A stretch of DNA of 43,995 bases from Lachnospiraceae bacterium (GTDB lineage Bacteria > Bacillota > Clostridia > Lachnospirales > Lachnospiraceae). The position numbers and the translations under genes were made by a program. Shown here piece after piece: positions 6,963 through 15,721 of the stretch. Location of the stretch: contig JABZIZ010000019.1 of assembly GCA_015258065.1 (NCBI GenBank), positions 1-43,995 of the forward strand, written 5' to 3'. Numbering within the stretch: the stretch's first letter is position 1; each line of letters begins with the position of its first letter. The notes beneath the pieces were generated by a model. It did no database searches and was not told the origin of the DNA. It was given only the letters and a program-made list of their open reading frames with translations.

Positions 6963-9338
6963 ATGGATCAGATCAAGGGTTTTATCAAAAATATGGTCTA
7001 CCGTAATGAAGAGAACGGATACACGGTACTCACGCTCCAGGCAGAAGGAGAGGAGATTACTGTGGTCGGTTCTCTTCGTGCTGTAGATATCGGAGATACG
7101 ATTGCGGTAACGGGCACCTTCATCGAGCATCCGGTTTACGGGAAGCAGATGAAGGCGGACAGTTTTTCTGTTACCGTACCGGATGATGCGCAGGCAATGG
7201 AGAGGTATCTGGCAAGCGGCGCCATTAAAGGAATCGGGCAGGCGCTGGCTTCGAAGATCGTGAAAATTTTCGGTGCGGATACTTTTCGTGTCATCGAAGA
7301 AGAACCGGAGCTGCTCACTAAGGTAAAGGGCATCAGCGCCAAAAAGGCGATGGATATTTCCATACAGATGCATGAGAAAATCGACCTGAGGGATGCCCTT
7401 GTTTTTTTGCAAAAATATGGCGTATCCGGCAGCATGGCGGTAAGGATTTTTCACCGTTATGGAACGAATATCTACTCAATTTTGCGCGAAAACCCGTACC
7501 GGCTGGCGACGGAAGTGGACGGGATCGGCTTTAAAACGGCGGATGAGATTGCGCAGAAAATCGGCATCAGCGCTTCTTCCGAATTTCGTATCAAAAGCGG
7601 TCTGCTCTACACGCTGTTGCAGGCGCAGGCAGGAGGGCATTGCTATCTTCCTTTGGGACTTCTTTTACGGGAAACAAAGAGGATGCTGGGAATTTTGGAG
7701 GAAGGAGAAGATTTTGAAGAGGTTGCAAAAGTCCAGCTGAAAAGTTTGCAGCTGGACCAGCAGGTGGTGGTGAAAGTGCCGGAGGAAGATGCAAGTCCCG
7801 AACCGGCCAACGGTTCTTCCATCGTGCGATCGGACTCCAACGTGCAGGATTCTGGCAGAGAAGCGGAAGCGCGCGTCTACAGCAGCTATTTTTATCATGC
7901 GGAGAAGAAGAGTGCGGCGCTTTTGCTCCGTCTATTGGAAGCATGTAAGGAACAGATGGGGGCAGGAAGAAGGTCCGCCTTAGAAGAAGCAGTTGCGGGA
8001 CGGATCCGTAAAATCGAAAAAGAAGAAGGCTACGAACTGGACCAGGAGCAGCGCAGAGCGGTGAAGGAAGCGGTGACAAAAGGTGTGGTGCTCATCACCG
8101 GCGGACCCGGAACGGGAAAGACCACGACCATTCGCACCATTCTACGGTATTTGGAAAAAGAAGGAAGCGATTTCCTGTTGGCGGCGCCGACCGGCAGAGC
8201 GGCGAAACGGATGAGTGAGGCAACCGGTGCGGAGGCGAAAACCATCCACAGACTCCTGGAGGTGAATGCGCAACCGCAGAAGGAAAACGGCACAGGAAAC
8301 GTTTCCGAGGGCATCGGCGTTTTTGAGAGAGATGAGGAGCATCCCTTAGAAACGGACTGTGTCATCATCGATGAGACGTCCATGCTGGATCTGCGCCTCT
8401 TCTATGCCCTGTTAAGGGCGATCCTCCCGGGGACGCATCTGATTTTGGTGGGAGACGCCGACCAGCTGCCCAGTGTCGGCGCCGGTCAGGTGTTAAAGGA
8501 TCTGATTGCCAGCAGATGTCTGCCGACGATTACCCTGCAAAAGATCTTCAGGCAGGCGGAAAAAAGTGATATTATTATGAATGCACACCGGATCAACCGG
8601 GGTGAGTCCATTTCTCTGGACAATCAGAGCAAAGATTTCTTTTTTCTGGAACGAAACGATCCCCAGGTCATTTATAAACATCTGGTACAGCTGCTTCGGG
8701 ACAAGTTGCCCCGCTTCCTGCGAGTCGGAATGGAAGAGATTCAGGTGCTGACTCCCATGCGAAGGGGGTCTCTCGGGGTAGAGATGTTGAACCGGGTTTT
8801 GCAGGGACAGTTGAATCCGCCTGCAAAGAACAAGCCGGAATATGATACGGGAAACAAGATTTTTCGCCTGGGCGATAAAGTGATGCAGATCAAAAACAAC
8901 TACCAGATGGAGTGGGAGTGTGTCGGCAGATACGGTATCCCTACGCGAAGGGGGACGGGCATCTTTAACGGAGATCTGGGCAGGGTGATTGAGGTGATCC
9001 CCGCCGCCCAGATGCTCAAGGTGGAATTTGATGAGGGAAGACAGGTTCACTATCCCTATTCTCAGACGGATGAGCTGGAGCTTGCTTATGCGGTGACGGT
9101 TCACAAAAGCCAGGGAAGCGAGTATCCTGCGGTTCTCCTGCCACTGTTAGGAGGGCCGGAAATGTTGATGAACCGGAACCTGCTGTATACGGCGATCACC
9201 AGGGCAAGATCGCTGGTGGTGATTTTGGGAAGCGTGGGAGCGGTGAACCAGATGATCGGAAACGCCAGACAAATGAAGAGATACACCGGGCTGGCGGATC
9301 AAATCCGTGAGTTGCAACGAGGAGAGCAGATGGGGTAG
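6963..9338 (+). CDS. recD2: ATP-dependent DNA helicase RecD2
   Basis: Superfamily 1B 5'-3' DNA helicase, 791 residues, a normal RecD2 length. Seen in order are an OB-like N-terminal domain (GYTVLTL, VVGSL), helix-hairpin-helix-type segments (ASGAIKGIGQALA; YRLATEVDGIGFKTAD), Walker A GGPGTGKTT at 380-388, Walker B-type IIDETSMLD, LVGDADQLPSVG and the C-terminal VTVHKSQGSEYP and TAITRAR motifs. RecD2 proteins act in DNA repair without RecBC. ATG 6963 is preferred; an in-frame TTG at 6915 lies inside an inverted repeat and lacks a binding site, but the site before 6963 (TAGGAA, 13 bases away) is also weak. A charged, poorly conserved insert lies around residues 260-310. The comF gene starts 18 bases later. 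Confidence 0.95.
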   Translation: MDQIKGFIKNMVYRNEENGYTVLTLQAEGEEITVVGSLRAVDIGDTIAVTGTFIEHPVYGKQMKADSFSVTVPDDAQAMERYLASGAIKGIGQALASKIVKIFGADTFRVIEEEPELLTKVKGISAKKAMDISIQMHEKIDLRDALVFLQKYGVSGSMAVRIFHRYGTNIYSILRENPYRLATEVDGIGFKTADEIAQKIGISASSEFRIKSGLLYTLLQAQAGGHCYLPLGLLLRETKRMLGILEEGEDFEEVAKVQLKSLQLDQQVVVKVPEEDASPEPANGSSIVRSDSNVQDSGREAEARVYSSYFYHAEKKSAALLLRLLEACKEQMGAGRRSALEEAVAGRIRKIEKEEGYELDQEQRRAVKEAVTKGVVLITGGPGTGKTTTIRTILRYLEKEGSDFLLAAPTGRAAKRMSEATGAEAKTIHRLLEVNAQPQKENGTGNVSEGIGVFERDEEHPLETDCVIIDETSMLDLRLFYALLRAILPGTHLILVGDADQLPSVGAGQVLKDLIASRCLPTITLQKIFRQAEKSDIIMNAHRINRGESISLDNQSKDFFFLERNDPQVIYKHLVQLLRDKLPRFLRVGMEEIQVLTPMRRGSLGVEMLNRVLQGQLNPPAKNKPEYDTGNKIFRLGDKVMQIKNNYQMEWECVGRYGIPTRRGTGIFNGDLGRVIEVIPAAQMLKVEFDEGRQVHYPYSQTDELELAYAVTVHKSQGSEYPAVLLPLLGGPEMLMNRNLLYTAITRARSLVVILGSVGAVNQMIGNARQMKRYTGLADQIRELQRGEQMG

Positions 9339-9355
9339 AGGAATACGCAGAGAGG

Positions 9356-10048
9356 GTGTTGGATGTTTTTTTTCCCAGGCATTGTCCGGTTTGTGATCGC
9401 CTTCTTCCCATGGGAAAGGGAGTGCATCCCGCCTGCGCCCTGAAATGGAAGAGGATCACGGGGCCTACTTGCCTGCGATGCGGAAAAGCACTGTCCGGTT
9501 CTTACAAAGACGAGGAATTTTGTGAAGACTGCAAGAGGCGGAGACATTTTTTTGACAGGGGGATTGCTGTCTTTCCTTACCGAAGCATCGCCTCCTCTCT
9601 TTACCGCTTCAAATACGAGGGCAGACAGGAGTATGCCGCGTATTTTGGACAGGAGATTTTCCTGCACTGTGCGTCTTTTTTGGCGCAGATCCGTCCGGAT
9701 GCGCTCATTCCGGTTCCGATGTACGAGAAAAAAAGGAGGAGTCGCGGTTACAATCAGGCCGCCCTTCTCGCCAGAGAGGTGTCCAAAAGAAGCGGGATTC
9801 CGATGAAAGATCATCTGGTGATCCGTGTAAAAAACACCGCGCCCCAGAAGCAGATGGACGTGCACAGACGGCGGCAGAATCTGAAAAACGCTTTCTTTCT
9901 AAGGGAAAGTGTTGTAGAATTAAAGTGCGTTGTTATCATCGACGACATCTATACGACCGGCAGCACGATGGATGCTCTGGCTACGCTACTCAAAGCAAAT
10001 GGGGTTCACAGGGTCTATGCCGTTTCACTTAGCATTGGAACGTTATAG
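9356..10048 (+). CDS. comF: ComF family protein (zinc ribbon plus phosphoribosyltransferase fold)
   Basis: 230 residues, the usual length of ComFC/GntX proteins. The N-terminus carries four-Cys zinc-ribbon pairs (CPVCDR, CLRCGK, later CEDC), and the C-terminal half is a type I phosphoribosyltransferase fold with the signature VVIIDDIYTTGSTM. Family members take part in uptake and handling of transforming DNA; the biochemical reaction is not settled. GTG 9356 directly follows a purine-rich stretch (AGAGAGG), while a TTG one codon later has slightly better spacing, so the start is uncertain by one codon. It lies downstream of recD2 and upstream of a YvyF-like gene; in Bacillus comFC and yvyF are also neighbours. 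Confidence 0.9.
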   Translation: MLDVFFPRHCPVCDRLLPMGKGVHPACALKWKRITGPTCLRCGKALSGSYKDEEFCEDCKRRRHFFDRGIAVFPYRSIASSLYRFKYEGRQEYAAYFGQEIFLHCASFLAQIRPDALIPVPMYEKKRRSRGYNQAALLAREVSKRSGIPMKDHLVIRVKNTAPQKQMDVHRRRQNLKNAFFLRESVVELKCVVIIDDIYTTGSTMDALATLLKANGVHRVYAVSLSIGTL

Positions 10049-10094
10049 AACACACAAAGATTCTACGGATTAAACCGAGGGAAGGCGGTGGAAC

Positions 10095-10532
10095 ATGGGG
10101 ATCAGGAATTGTGCGAGATGTGGCAGGATTTTCAATAGCGTGACAGGACGGCCGATCTGCGAAGTTTGCAGAAAAGAACTAGAAGAGATGTACCAGAAGG
10201 TCAAGACCTTCATCAAGGAAAATCCGAATCATAATATCAAAGAGGTTTCGGAGGAGTGTGAGGTTCCCGAAGGGCAGATCAAACAGTGGGTAAGAGAGGA
10301 AAGGTTGCAATTTTCCAGAGAATCGAAGGCCCTCTTGTGTGAGAGATGCGGGCAACCGATCACAACCGGAAGATTTTGTAACAGTTGCAAGACCGATATG
10401 GCAAATGCGATTAATGATGCAATGAGGCCCGCTTCGGAAGAAAAGCAGGAAGCGGCCAGCGAAGCCATTCGGAGGGCCAGGTTGGAGAAGGAACAGGGGA
10501 TGCGATTCCTGAAGAACAAACCGATTCAGTAG
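10095..10532 (+). CDS. YvyF/TIGR03826-type zinc-ribbon protein of the flagellar-operon family
   Basis: 145 residues with two Cys clusters: CARCGR with CEVC near the N-terminus and CERCGQ with CNSC near residues 80-97. A helix-turn-helix-like segment lies between them (about residues 45-75; EVSEECEVPEGQIKQWV). This matches the YvyF family, often found beside comFC or flagellar regulator genes; its function is poorly known, with proposed roles in flagellar gene control. The C-terminus is a charged helix. The next gene starts 1 base after its stop codon, so it is probably cotranscribed with the membrane-protein genes that follow. Confidence 0.8.
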   Translation: MGIRNCARCGRIFNSVTGRPICEVCRKELEEMYQKVKTFIKENPNHNIKEVSEECEVPEGQIKQWVREERLQFSRESKALLCERCGQPITTGRFCNSCKTDMANAINDAMRPASEEKQEAASEAIRRARLEKEQGMRFLKNKPIQ

Positions 10533-10533
10533 G

Positions 10534-10926
10534 ATGGTAAATCGTGAGAAGGTCATCCTGATGACCCACATGGCGCAGTATGCAGAGCGCGAGGGCACCA
10601 GAGATGCGGAGATAAATCAATATTTTCGAAGTGATTATCTATCTTTTCAGATTGTCAAGTCGGTGATCTGCTCCACAATCCTTTATTTTTTGATCATCGG
10701 ATTTTTTGTGATGGTTCGTTTTGAATCCTTTTGGCAGGATTTGTTCGGGGGAGGTTTTGGCGGAGGCGGCATCCTTCTTCTGGTCGGGTGGCTGATCCTT
10801 ACGGCTATTTATTCGTGGGCGGCTTATGTGGTCTATTCATACAAATATAAGCAGATGCGCCGCAGAATCAGAGCCTACTGTGACAGCCTGGAGAAGCTGG
10901 AAGAACTGTACGAAAGGAAGCTGTAA
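10534..10926 (+). CDS. Small membrane protein of unknown function (two membrane segments)
   Basis: 130 residues that I do not recognise. A charged N-terminus of about 40 residues is followed by two hydrophobic segments (about 41-63 and 77-101) separated by a Gly-rich loop (GGGFGGGG), then a basic, helical C-terminus (KYKQMRRRIRAY). It is sandwiched, with almost no spacing, between the YvyF-like gene and another membrane-protein gene that overlaps cdaA. The tight packing supports a real gene and suggests cotranscription with the c-di-AMP synthase. Confidence 0.7.
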   Translation: MVNREKVILMTHMAQYAEREGTRDAEINQYFRSDYLSFQIVKSVICSTILYFLIIGFFVMVRFESFWQDLFGGGFGGGGILLLVGWLILTAIYSWAAYVVYSYKYKQMRRRIRAYCDSLEKLEELYERKL

Positions 10927-10927
10927 C

Positions 10928-11884
10928 ATGCCGTCACTCCTGGAATTGAAACAGACGATCAAGGTGTTTTATGTTCGTTACGAAACTTATATTCTGCACA
11001 TTTTGCGTTTCCTTATTGCACTTGTAGCGCTTCTTGTCATCAATTCTACCTTGCACTTTGAAACGCAGATGACCTCTCCGGTGGTAGTGCTTGTGAGTTC
11101 CCTTCTGTGCGCAATCCTTCCGGCCGGATTCACGATTTTCATCTGCGCCGTTTTTGTGCTGATCCACCTTTTTCAGCTTTCGGCCGAAACGTTTGCTGCC
11201 TGTGCGATTCTCTTTTTATTCATTTGGTTATCCTATGCTCGTTTTCTGACAAAAGATATCCTGGCGCTTGTGCTGACGCCTCTTGCATTTTATTTTCATC
11301 TCCCGCAGATCGTACCGCTCGTTCTGGCGATTTTTTTTGCGCCTTCCTCTCTGATTACCCTGATTTGTGGCACCGTCATCTATTTTTTTCTCCACTATAT
11401 TTCAGTGAATGCGGCACAGTATCTGCCCAATAGCAGCGCGGAGGAAATCGTAACCAGGCTGCAGGGGATGGCGGGAGCTTTATTTGCGGATAAAACGATG
11501 CTCTTTTATCTAATCGCTTTTTCTGCAACCTTTGCTGTTACCTATCTGCTTAGGCGCAGATCCATGGACCATGCGTGGACGATTGCGATCGTCTCGGGTT
11601 CCTTTACGGATCTCTTTCTTTTGATGCTCGGAGATCTCTTTTTTGACACCAGTATTTCGATACCGGGGACAGTGATCGGCGTTCTCCTCGCGGGCGGCAT
11701 TGGCTATGTGGTTCGCCTGTTTGCATTTCACCTGGACTATCAATGGGCAGAGCAGGTGCAGTTTGAGGACGACGATTATTATTATTATGTAAAAGCCATT
11801 CCCAAAGTAGCGATGACGCGGAAACAAGAGGTGATCAAACAGATCACCAGACAGAAAACGAAGAAGCCCGATGCGACAGATTGA
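10928..11884 (+). CDS. Polytopic membrane protein of unknown function, overlaps cdaA
   Basis: 318 residues from ATG 10928, which follows the previous stop codon by 1 base and has AAGGAAG upstream. About eight hydrophobic segments fill residues 25-290. The C-terminus is charged, with a DDDYYYYVKAIPK stretch followed by a basic tail. The gene overlaps cdaA by 14 bases, which points to translational coupling. I do not know its function; a transporter, a wall-linked or a cyclase-partner membrane protein would all fit. Confidence 0.75.
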   Translation: MPSLLELKQTIKVFYVRYETYILHILRFLIALVALLVINSTLHFETQMTSPVVVLVSSLLCAILPAGFTIFICAVFVLIHLFQLSAETFAACAILFLFIWLSYARFLTKDILALVLTPLAFYFHLPQIVPLVLAIFFAPSSLITLICGTVIYFFLHYISVNAAQYLPNSSAEEIVTRLQGMAGALFADKTMLFYLIAFSATFAVTYLLRRRSMDHAWTIAIVSGSFTDLFLLMLGDLFFDTSISIPGTVIGVLLAGGIGYVVRLFAFHLDYQWAEQVQFEDDDYYYYVKAIPKVAMTRKQEVIKQITRQKTKKPDATD

Positions 11885-12728
11885 ATTCTTTCTCAATAAT
11901 AATTTAACAAACCTGCACATGCCCGCCATTCGGCCGACGGATCTGGTGCAGATTCTGATTATCAGTTTCCTGATGTATCACTTATTGATCTGGATGAGGA
12001 AGACCAGAATCTGGTCCCTGTTTAAGGGGCTGGTGGTCATCCTTGTTTTTATCCTGCTCGCTTATGTGCTGGATATGACAACCATCATCTGGATTGTCAA
12101 AAACGTGCTTTCGATTGCCGTGATTGCGATTGTGGTCATCCTGCAGCCGGAGCTGCGAAAGGCACTGGAGCAACTTGGCAGGAAAAACTATCTGTCCGGT
12201 CTGTTTAGTTTTGACAACCGGGAAGATGGTCGCTTTTCCGATCGAACGATCAATGAAATTGCGCGTGCCTGTTACGAAATGGCCAAGGTGCGGACGGGGG
12301 CCTTAATTGTCATAAGACAGAACAATTCTCTCGCCGATTATGAGTTGACCGGCATTGCAATCGACGGGATCGTTTCCTCCCAACTGCTCATCAATATCTT
12401 TGAACATAATACGCCTCTGCACGACGGGGCGGTGATCATTTCCGGAGATCGGATCACGTCTGCCACCTGTTATCTGCCGCTCTCCGACAATCTGGATATC
12501 GACAAGGACCTGGGGACCAGGCACAGGGCAGGTCTTGGAGTTTCCGAAGTGACGGATGCGCTCATTCTCATTGTTTCAGAAGAAACCGGGAAGATTTCGG
12601 TCGCCTATGACGGTCAACTCGAGAGAGGCGTGGACTCGGACAGGCTGAAGGAGAGGATGAAAGAAATTCAGAATAAGCCACAGGAGAATCCGCACAAACC
12701 TCAGAAGGGGAGAGGGAAGGCAAAATGA
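11871..12728 (+). CDS. cdaA: Membrane diadenylate cyclase CdaA
   Basis: Makes the second messenger c-di-AMP from two ATP. 285 residues, the typical size. Three membrane helices lie in residues 15-90 (LVQILIISFLMYHLLIW and following), then a DAC domain with catalytic DGA at 185-187 (LHDGAVI) and RHR at 217-219 (GTRHRAGLG). The start overlaps the upstream membrane-protein gene, and the stop overlaps the ybbR start (ATGA). cdaA-cdaR-glmM is the conserved order in Bacillota; CdaR and GlmM are known to bind and modulate CdaA, linking c-di-AMP to wall precursor supply and osmotic control. The last 30 residues are a Lys/Pro-rich tail. Confidence 0.96.
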   Translation: MRQIEFFLNNNLTNLHMPAIRPTDLVQILIISFLMYHLLIWMRKTRIWSLFKGLVVILVFILLAYVLDMTTIIWIVKNVLSIAVIAIVVILQPELRKALEQLGRKNYLSGLFSFDNREDGRFSDRTINEIARACYEMAKVRTGALIVIRQNNSLADYELTGIAIDGIVSSQLLINIFEHNTPLHDGAVIISGDRITSATCYLPLSDNLDIDKDLGTRHRAGLGVSEVTDALILIVSEETGKISVAYDGQLERGVDSDRLKERMKEIQNKPQENPHKPQKGRGKAK

Positions 12729-14038
12729 ACAAACTAAAACGGATCCTTACGGTGATTGCCAGGAACTGGACTTGGAAACTTGCCTCCTTTGCACTGGCTT
12801 TTATTGTGTGGTTTCTGGTAACGAATATGGACAATCCGGTCACGGTGCGAAGGTTTTACAATATTCCCGTCACTTTCCGAAATACCCAGGTCGTGACAGA
12901 CGCCGGACAAGTGTTTGAGGTGCTGGACGACAGCGGCATGGTGGGCACGGTCACGGTCAGCGCCAGGAGAGAGGTGGCAGATACTTTAACCAAGGATAAC
13001 ATCGTCGCCGTAGCGGATTTCAACAACTTGACAAGCCGGAACACGGTGGATATCGTATTTGGTGTGAACAGGGGCAGCAGCTCCATCACATCGATTGGCG
13101 GTTCGAATAATACGTTGAAACTGCGGATTGAGGAGAAAAAGACCAAGACGTTAGAGCTGTCGGCGCAGGCGGTAGGGACCCTGTCCAAGGGGTATGTGGT
13201 CGGATCGGCAGTGACGGCACAGAACTTAATCCGCATCAGCGGCCCCGCCTCCCGTGTGGATCAGGTACAGAAAGCGGTGGCAGAGGTCGATGTGACCGGG
13301 CAGACGACGGATGCGGAAACGCAGGCGGATATTAAGCTGTTAAACGAGAGGGGGAAAGCAGTTACGGATCCTTCTATTACGCAGAACATTGCGACAGTGA
13401 ATGTCCATGTGACCATTCTGCAGACCAAGACCGTTCCGATTACATTAGAGACTTCCGGTCAGCCTGCAGACGGTTATCTGTTGTCGGGGAACCCGGTGGT
13501 GGATCCGGAGGAAGTGGAGATTGCAGGGAAGAGCGCTACTCTTTCGTCGATCAAGGAGATTTCCCTAAAGGGAGAGGAATTCTCGATCAGCGGTAGAAAG
13601 GAGAGCCTGCAGCTGACGGTCGATCTGAAGCCTTATCTGCCGGACGGAGTGGTCTTCGCAGATGACGCCTTTAAAGGCAGGGTGAGCGTCACAGAGCCGA
13701 TTGAGAAGGAGGGAATGAAGACGATCGTGATCCCGTTTGATCAGATCGCCATCACGAATGTGCCCGAAGCTTATATGGTGCACGGAGAAAAGCCCTCGAT
13801 CGGAAGTTCTCCGCCTGATGGCGTAAACGTTGTCCTCAAGGGGAAGAGCAGCGACCTGGAAGCGCTTTCCGTCACCCAGATCAGCGCATCGGCAGACGGA
13901 GCACAGGCGGTAGCCAGGGCAAATCTGTCCGGAGACGATGTCCAGGCAAGGGTCAGCGTACCGCTTTCCCTCTCGCTTCCGGAGGGCATCACACAGGAAG
14001 GAACAGCGGCTCTTACGCTGATTGTAGCAAAGAAATAG
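12725..14038 (+). CDS. cdaR: YbbR-domain protein CdaR, regulator of CdaA
   Basis: 437 residues with one N-terminal membrane helix (about 16-34, ASFALAFIVWFLVTN) followed by repeated beta-rich YbbR domains facing the outside; about four repeats can be followed, each near a V-x-V-x-V strand pattern. The final part ends in a strand (ALTLIVAKK). In Bacillus and Listeria the equivalent protein binds CdaA and tunes c-di-AMP synthesis. The ATG overlaps the cdaA stop codon by 4 bases, so the two are translationally coupled. Confidence 0.93.
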   Translation: MNKLKRILTVIARNWTWKLASFALAFIVWFLVTNMDNPVTVRRFYNIPVTFRNTQVVTDAGQVFEVLDDSGMVGTVTVSARREVADTLTKDNIVAVADFNNLTSRNTVDIVFGVNRGSSSITSIGGSNNTLKLRIEEKKTKTLELSAQAVGTLSKGYVVGSAVTAQNLIRISGPASRVDQVQKAVAEVDVTGQTTDAETQADIKLLNERGKAVTDPSITQNIATVNVHVTILQTKTVPITLETSGQPADGYLLSGNPVVDPEEVEIAGKSATLSSIKEISLKGEEFSISGRKESLQLTVDLKPYLPDGVVFADDAFKGRVSVTEPIEKEGMKTIVIPFDQIAITNVPEAYMVHGEKPSIGSSPPDGVNVVLKGKSSDLEALSVTQISASADGAQAVARANLSGDDVQARVSVPLSLSLPEGITQEGTAALTLIVAKK

Positions 14039-14088
14039 ATCGCTATTGGGTTCAAGTAGATCAACCAGGCAGGAATACGAGGTGTGAT

Positions 14089-15438
14089 ATGGGAAGAATG
14101 TTTGGAACAGACGGCGTAAGAGGAGTTGCAAATGAAGAGCTGACTCCGCTTCTTGCAATGCAGCTGGGACAGGCGGGCGCTTATGTGCTGTCCAGAGAGA
14201 ACAATCATAAACCGACGATCATGGTCGGCTGCGATACGAGGCTTTCGGGAGATATGCTGGCAAATGCATTGATGGCGGGAGCCTGCTCGGTAGGAGCCAA
14301 TGTCGTCTATCTGGGGATTTTGCCGACCCCTGCGGTGGCCTATCTGACCAACAAATACAAGGTGGACGCCGGCGTGGTCATTTCCGCTTCCCATAATCCC
14401 ATGGAATTTAACGGAATCAAGTTTTTTGACGGCAGCGGGTACAAGCTGCCCGATGCGCTGGAAGACGAAATTGAAGCGCTGATCAAGAGCAATATGGCGG
14501 GGATTTCCATGCCGATCGGCACCGGGATCGGCAAGATCAAATACCGTACGGATGCAAGGGAAGAATACATCAACCATGACATCAAATGCGTCGATGTAGA
14601 TCTGTCCGGCATCAAGATGGTGGTGGACTGTGCAGAAGGAGCCTCTTCCTATACGGCGGTAGAAGCCATGCAACAGCTGGGCGCAACGGTCATTCCGATT
14701 CACAACAACCCGGACGGGACCAATATCAATGCCGGTTGCGGGTCCACCCACATGGATGAGTTGCGGGCAAGAGTTATGGCGGAAAAGGCCGATATCGGCG
14801 TGGCCTTTGACGGGGATGCCGATCGTTTTCTGGCGGTGGACGAGAAGGGAAACAAGATTGATGGCGATCAGATCATGGCGATTGTCGGAAAGCACATGAA
14901 GGAAAAGGGGCAGCTTAAGAAGAATACCATTGTGGCAACGATCATGTCCAACCTGGGCTTTTTCAAGATGGGAGAAAGAGAACATATCCGGATTGATCAG
15001 ACCAGGGTGGGAGACCGGTATGTGCTGGAGCACATGAAAGAAATCGGTGCCAATCTCGGAGGGGAGCAGTCGGGACATGTGATTTTCTTAGATGAGAATA
15101 CAACGGGAGACGGACTTTTAACCGCCCTTCATCTCCTGCAGGTCATGGTGGAAACGAAGAAACCGTTATCGGAGCTTTCACAGGTGATGACCGTCATGCC
15201 GCAGGCGCTGGAAAACGCCACGGTACCGAACCATAAGAAGGAGGCGTATCTGGATTATCCGGAGATTCGGGATGCGATTGACCAGCTGGAAAAAGAGTTC
15301 GCCGGAAACGGAAGGGTATTGATCAGACCCTCCGGCACGGAGCCGCTCGTGCGGGTCATGATTGAGGGAAGTGACCTGGAGAAAATCACGAAAGAAGCCA
15401 AAAATCTGGCGGCCCTCATTCAAAAAACAGTCATTTAA
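14089..15438 (+). CDS. glmM: Phosphoglucosamine mutase GlmM
   Basis: Converts glucosamine-6-phosphate to glucosamine-1-phosphate on the route to UDP-GlcNAc and peptidoglycan. 449 residues, the usual length. The N-terminus MFGTDGVRG is diagnostic, the phosphorylated serine is S101 in SASHNPMEFNG, the metal site is DGDADR (about 243-248), and the sugar/phosphate loops are GEQSGH and RPSGTEPLVRVM. It follows cdaR by 50 bases, and an HPr-like gene comes next. GlmM inhibits CdaA in related bacteria, so the cluster couples messenger level and wall building. Confidence 0.98.
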   Translation: MGRMFGTDGVRGVANEELTPLLAMQLGQAGAYVLSRENNHKPTIMVGCDTRLSGDMLANALMAGACSVGANVVYLGILPTPAVAYLTNKYKVDAGVVISASHNPMEFNGIKFFDGSGYKLPDALEDEIEALIKSNMAGISMPIGTGIGKIKYRTDAREEYINHDIKCVDVDLSGIKMVVDCAEGASSYTAVEAMQQLGATVIPIHNNPDGTNINAGCGSTHMDELRARVMAEKADIGVAFDGDADRFLAVDEKGNKIDGDQIMAIVGKHMKEKGQLKKNTIVATIMSNLGFFKMGEREHIRIDQTRVGDRYVLEHMKEIGANLGGEQSGHVIFLDENTTGDGLLTALHLLQVMVETKKPLSELSQVMTVMPQALENATVPNHKKEAYLDYPEIRDAIDQLEKEFAGNGRVLIRPSGTEPLVRVMIEGSDLEKITKEAKNLAALIQKTVI

Positions 15439-15455
15439 GCTTACGGAGAAAAGAA

Positions 15456-15719
15456 ATGGTTCAGAAAAAAGTCACCATCAAAAATCCGACCGGAATGAAT
15501 TTGAGGCCGGCCGAAAACCTGTGCAAGGTGGCGTTGCGTTATCAGGCGCATAGCAATTTCGAATTTAACGGCGGAACATTTAATTTAAAGAGTATCTTAA
15601 GCGTTTTGGGATCCAGCGCCAGATGCGGAGATGAAATCACAGTGACGTGTAGCGGGCCGGAAGAGCAGGAAGCACTGGATGCCATCATCAAGGCCATTGA
15701 GGCGGGGCTGGGAGAATAA
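15456..15719 (+). CDS. HPr-like protein with Asn in place of the active-site His15 (Crh-like)
   Basis: 87 residues, the full HPr length and fold pattern. In HPr of the sugar phosphotransferase system His15 in G-[LM]-H-[AL]-RPA takes phosphate from enzyme I. Here the motif reads GMNLRPA, so position 15 is Asn and phosphotransfer is not possible. The regulatory Ser46 of HPr kinase is kept (NLKSILSVLG). This is the pattern of Bacillus Crh, where position 15 is Gln and Ser46 phosphorylation serves carbon catabolite control. A regulatory role is therefore inferred, perhaps tying carbon state to the adjacent GlmM. The gene sits 17 bases after glmM, with a GGAG site (15444-15447), and 2 bases before rmlD. 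Confidence 0.88.
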   Translation: MVQKKVTIKNPTGMNLRPAENLCKVALRYQAHSNFEFNGGTFNLKSILSVLGSSARCGDEITVTCSGPEEQEALDAIIKAIEAGLGE

Positions 15720-15721
15720 GG

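Noticed and set aside
13771..15078. 435-codon open frame on the minus strand opposite cdaR/glmM
   Set aside because: It lies antisense to two certain genes, has no binding site and shows no family motif; it is a by-product of codon use in glmM.
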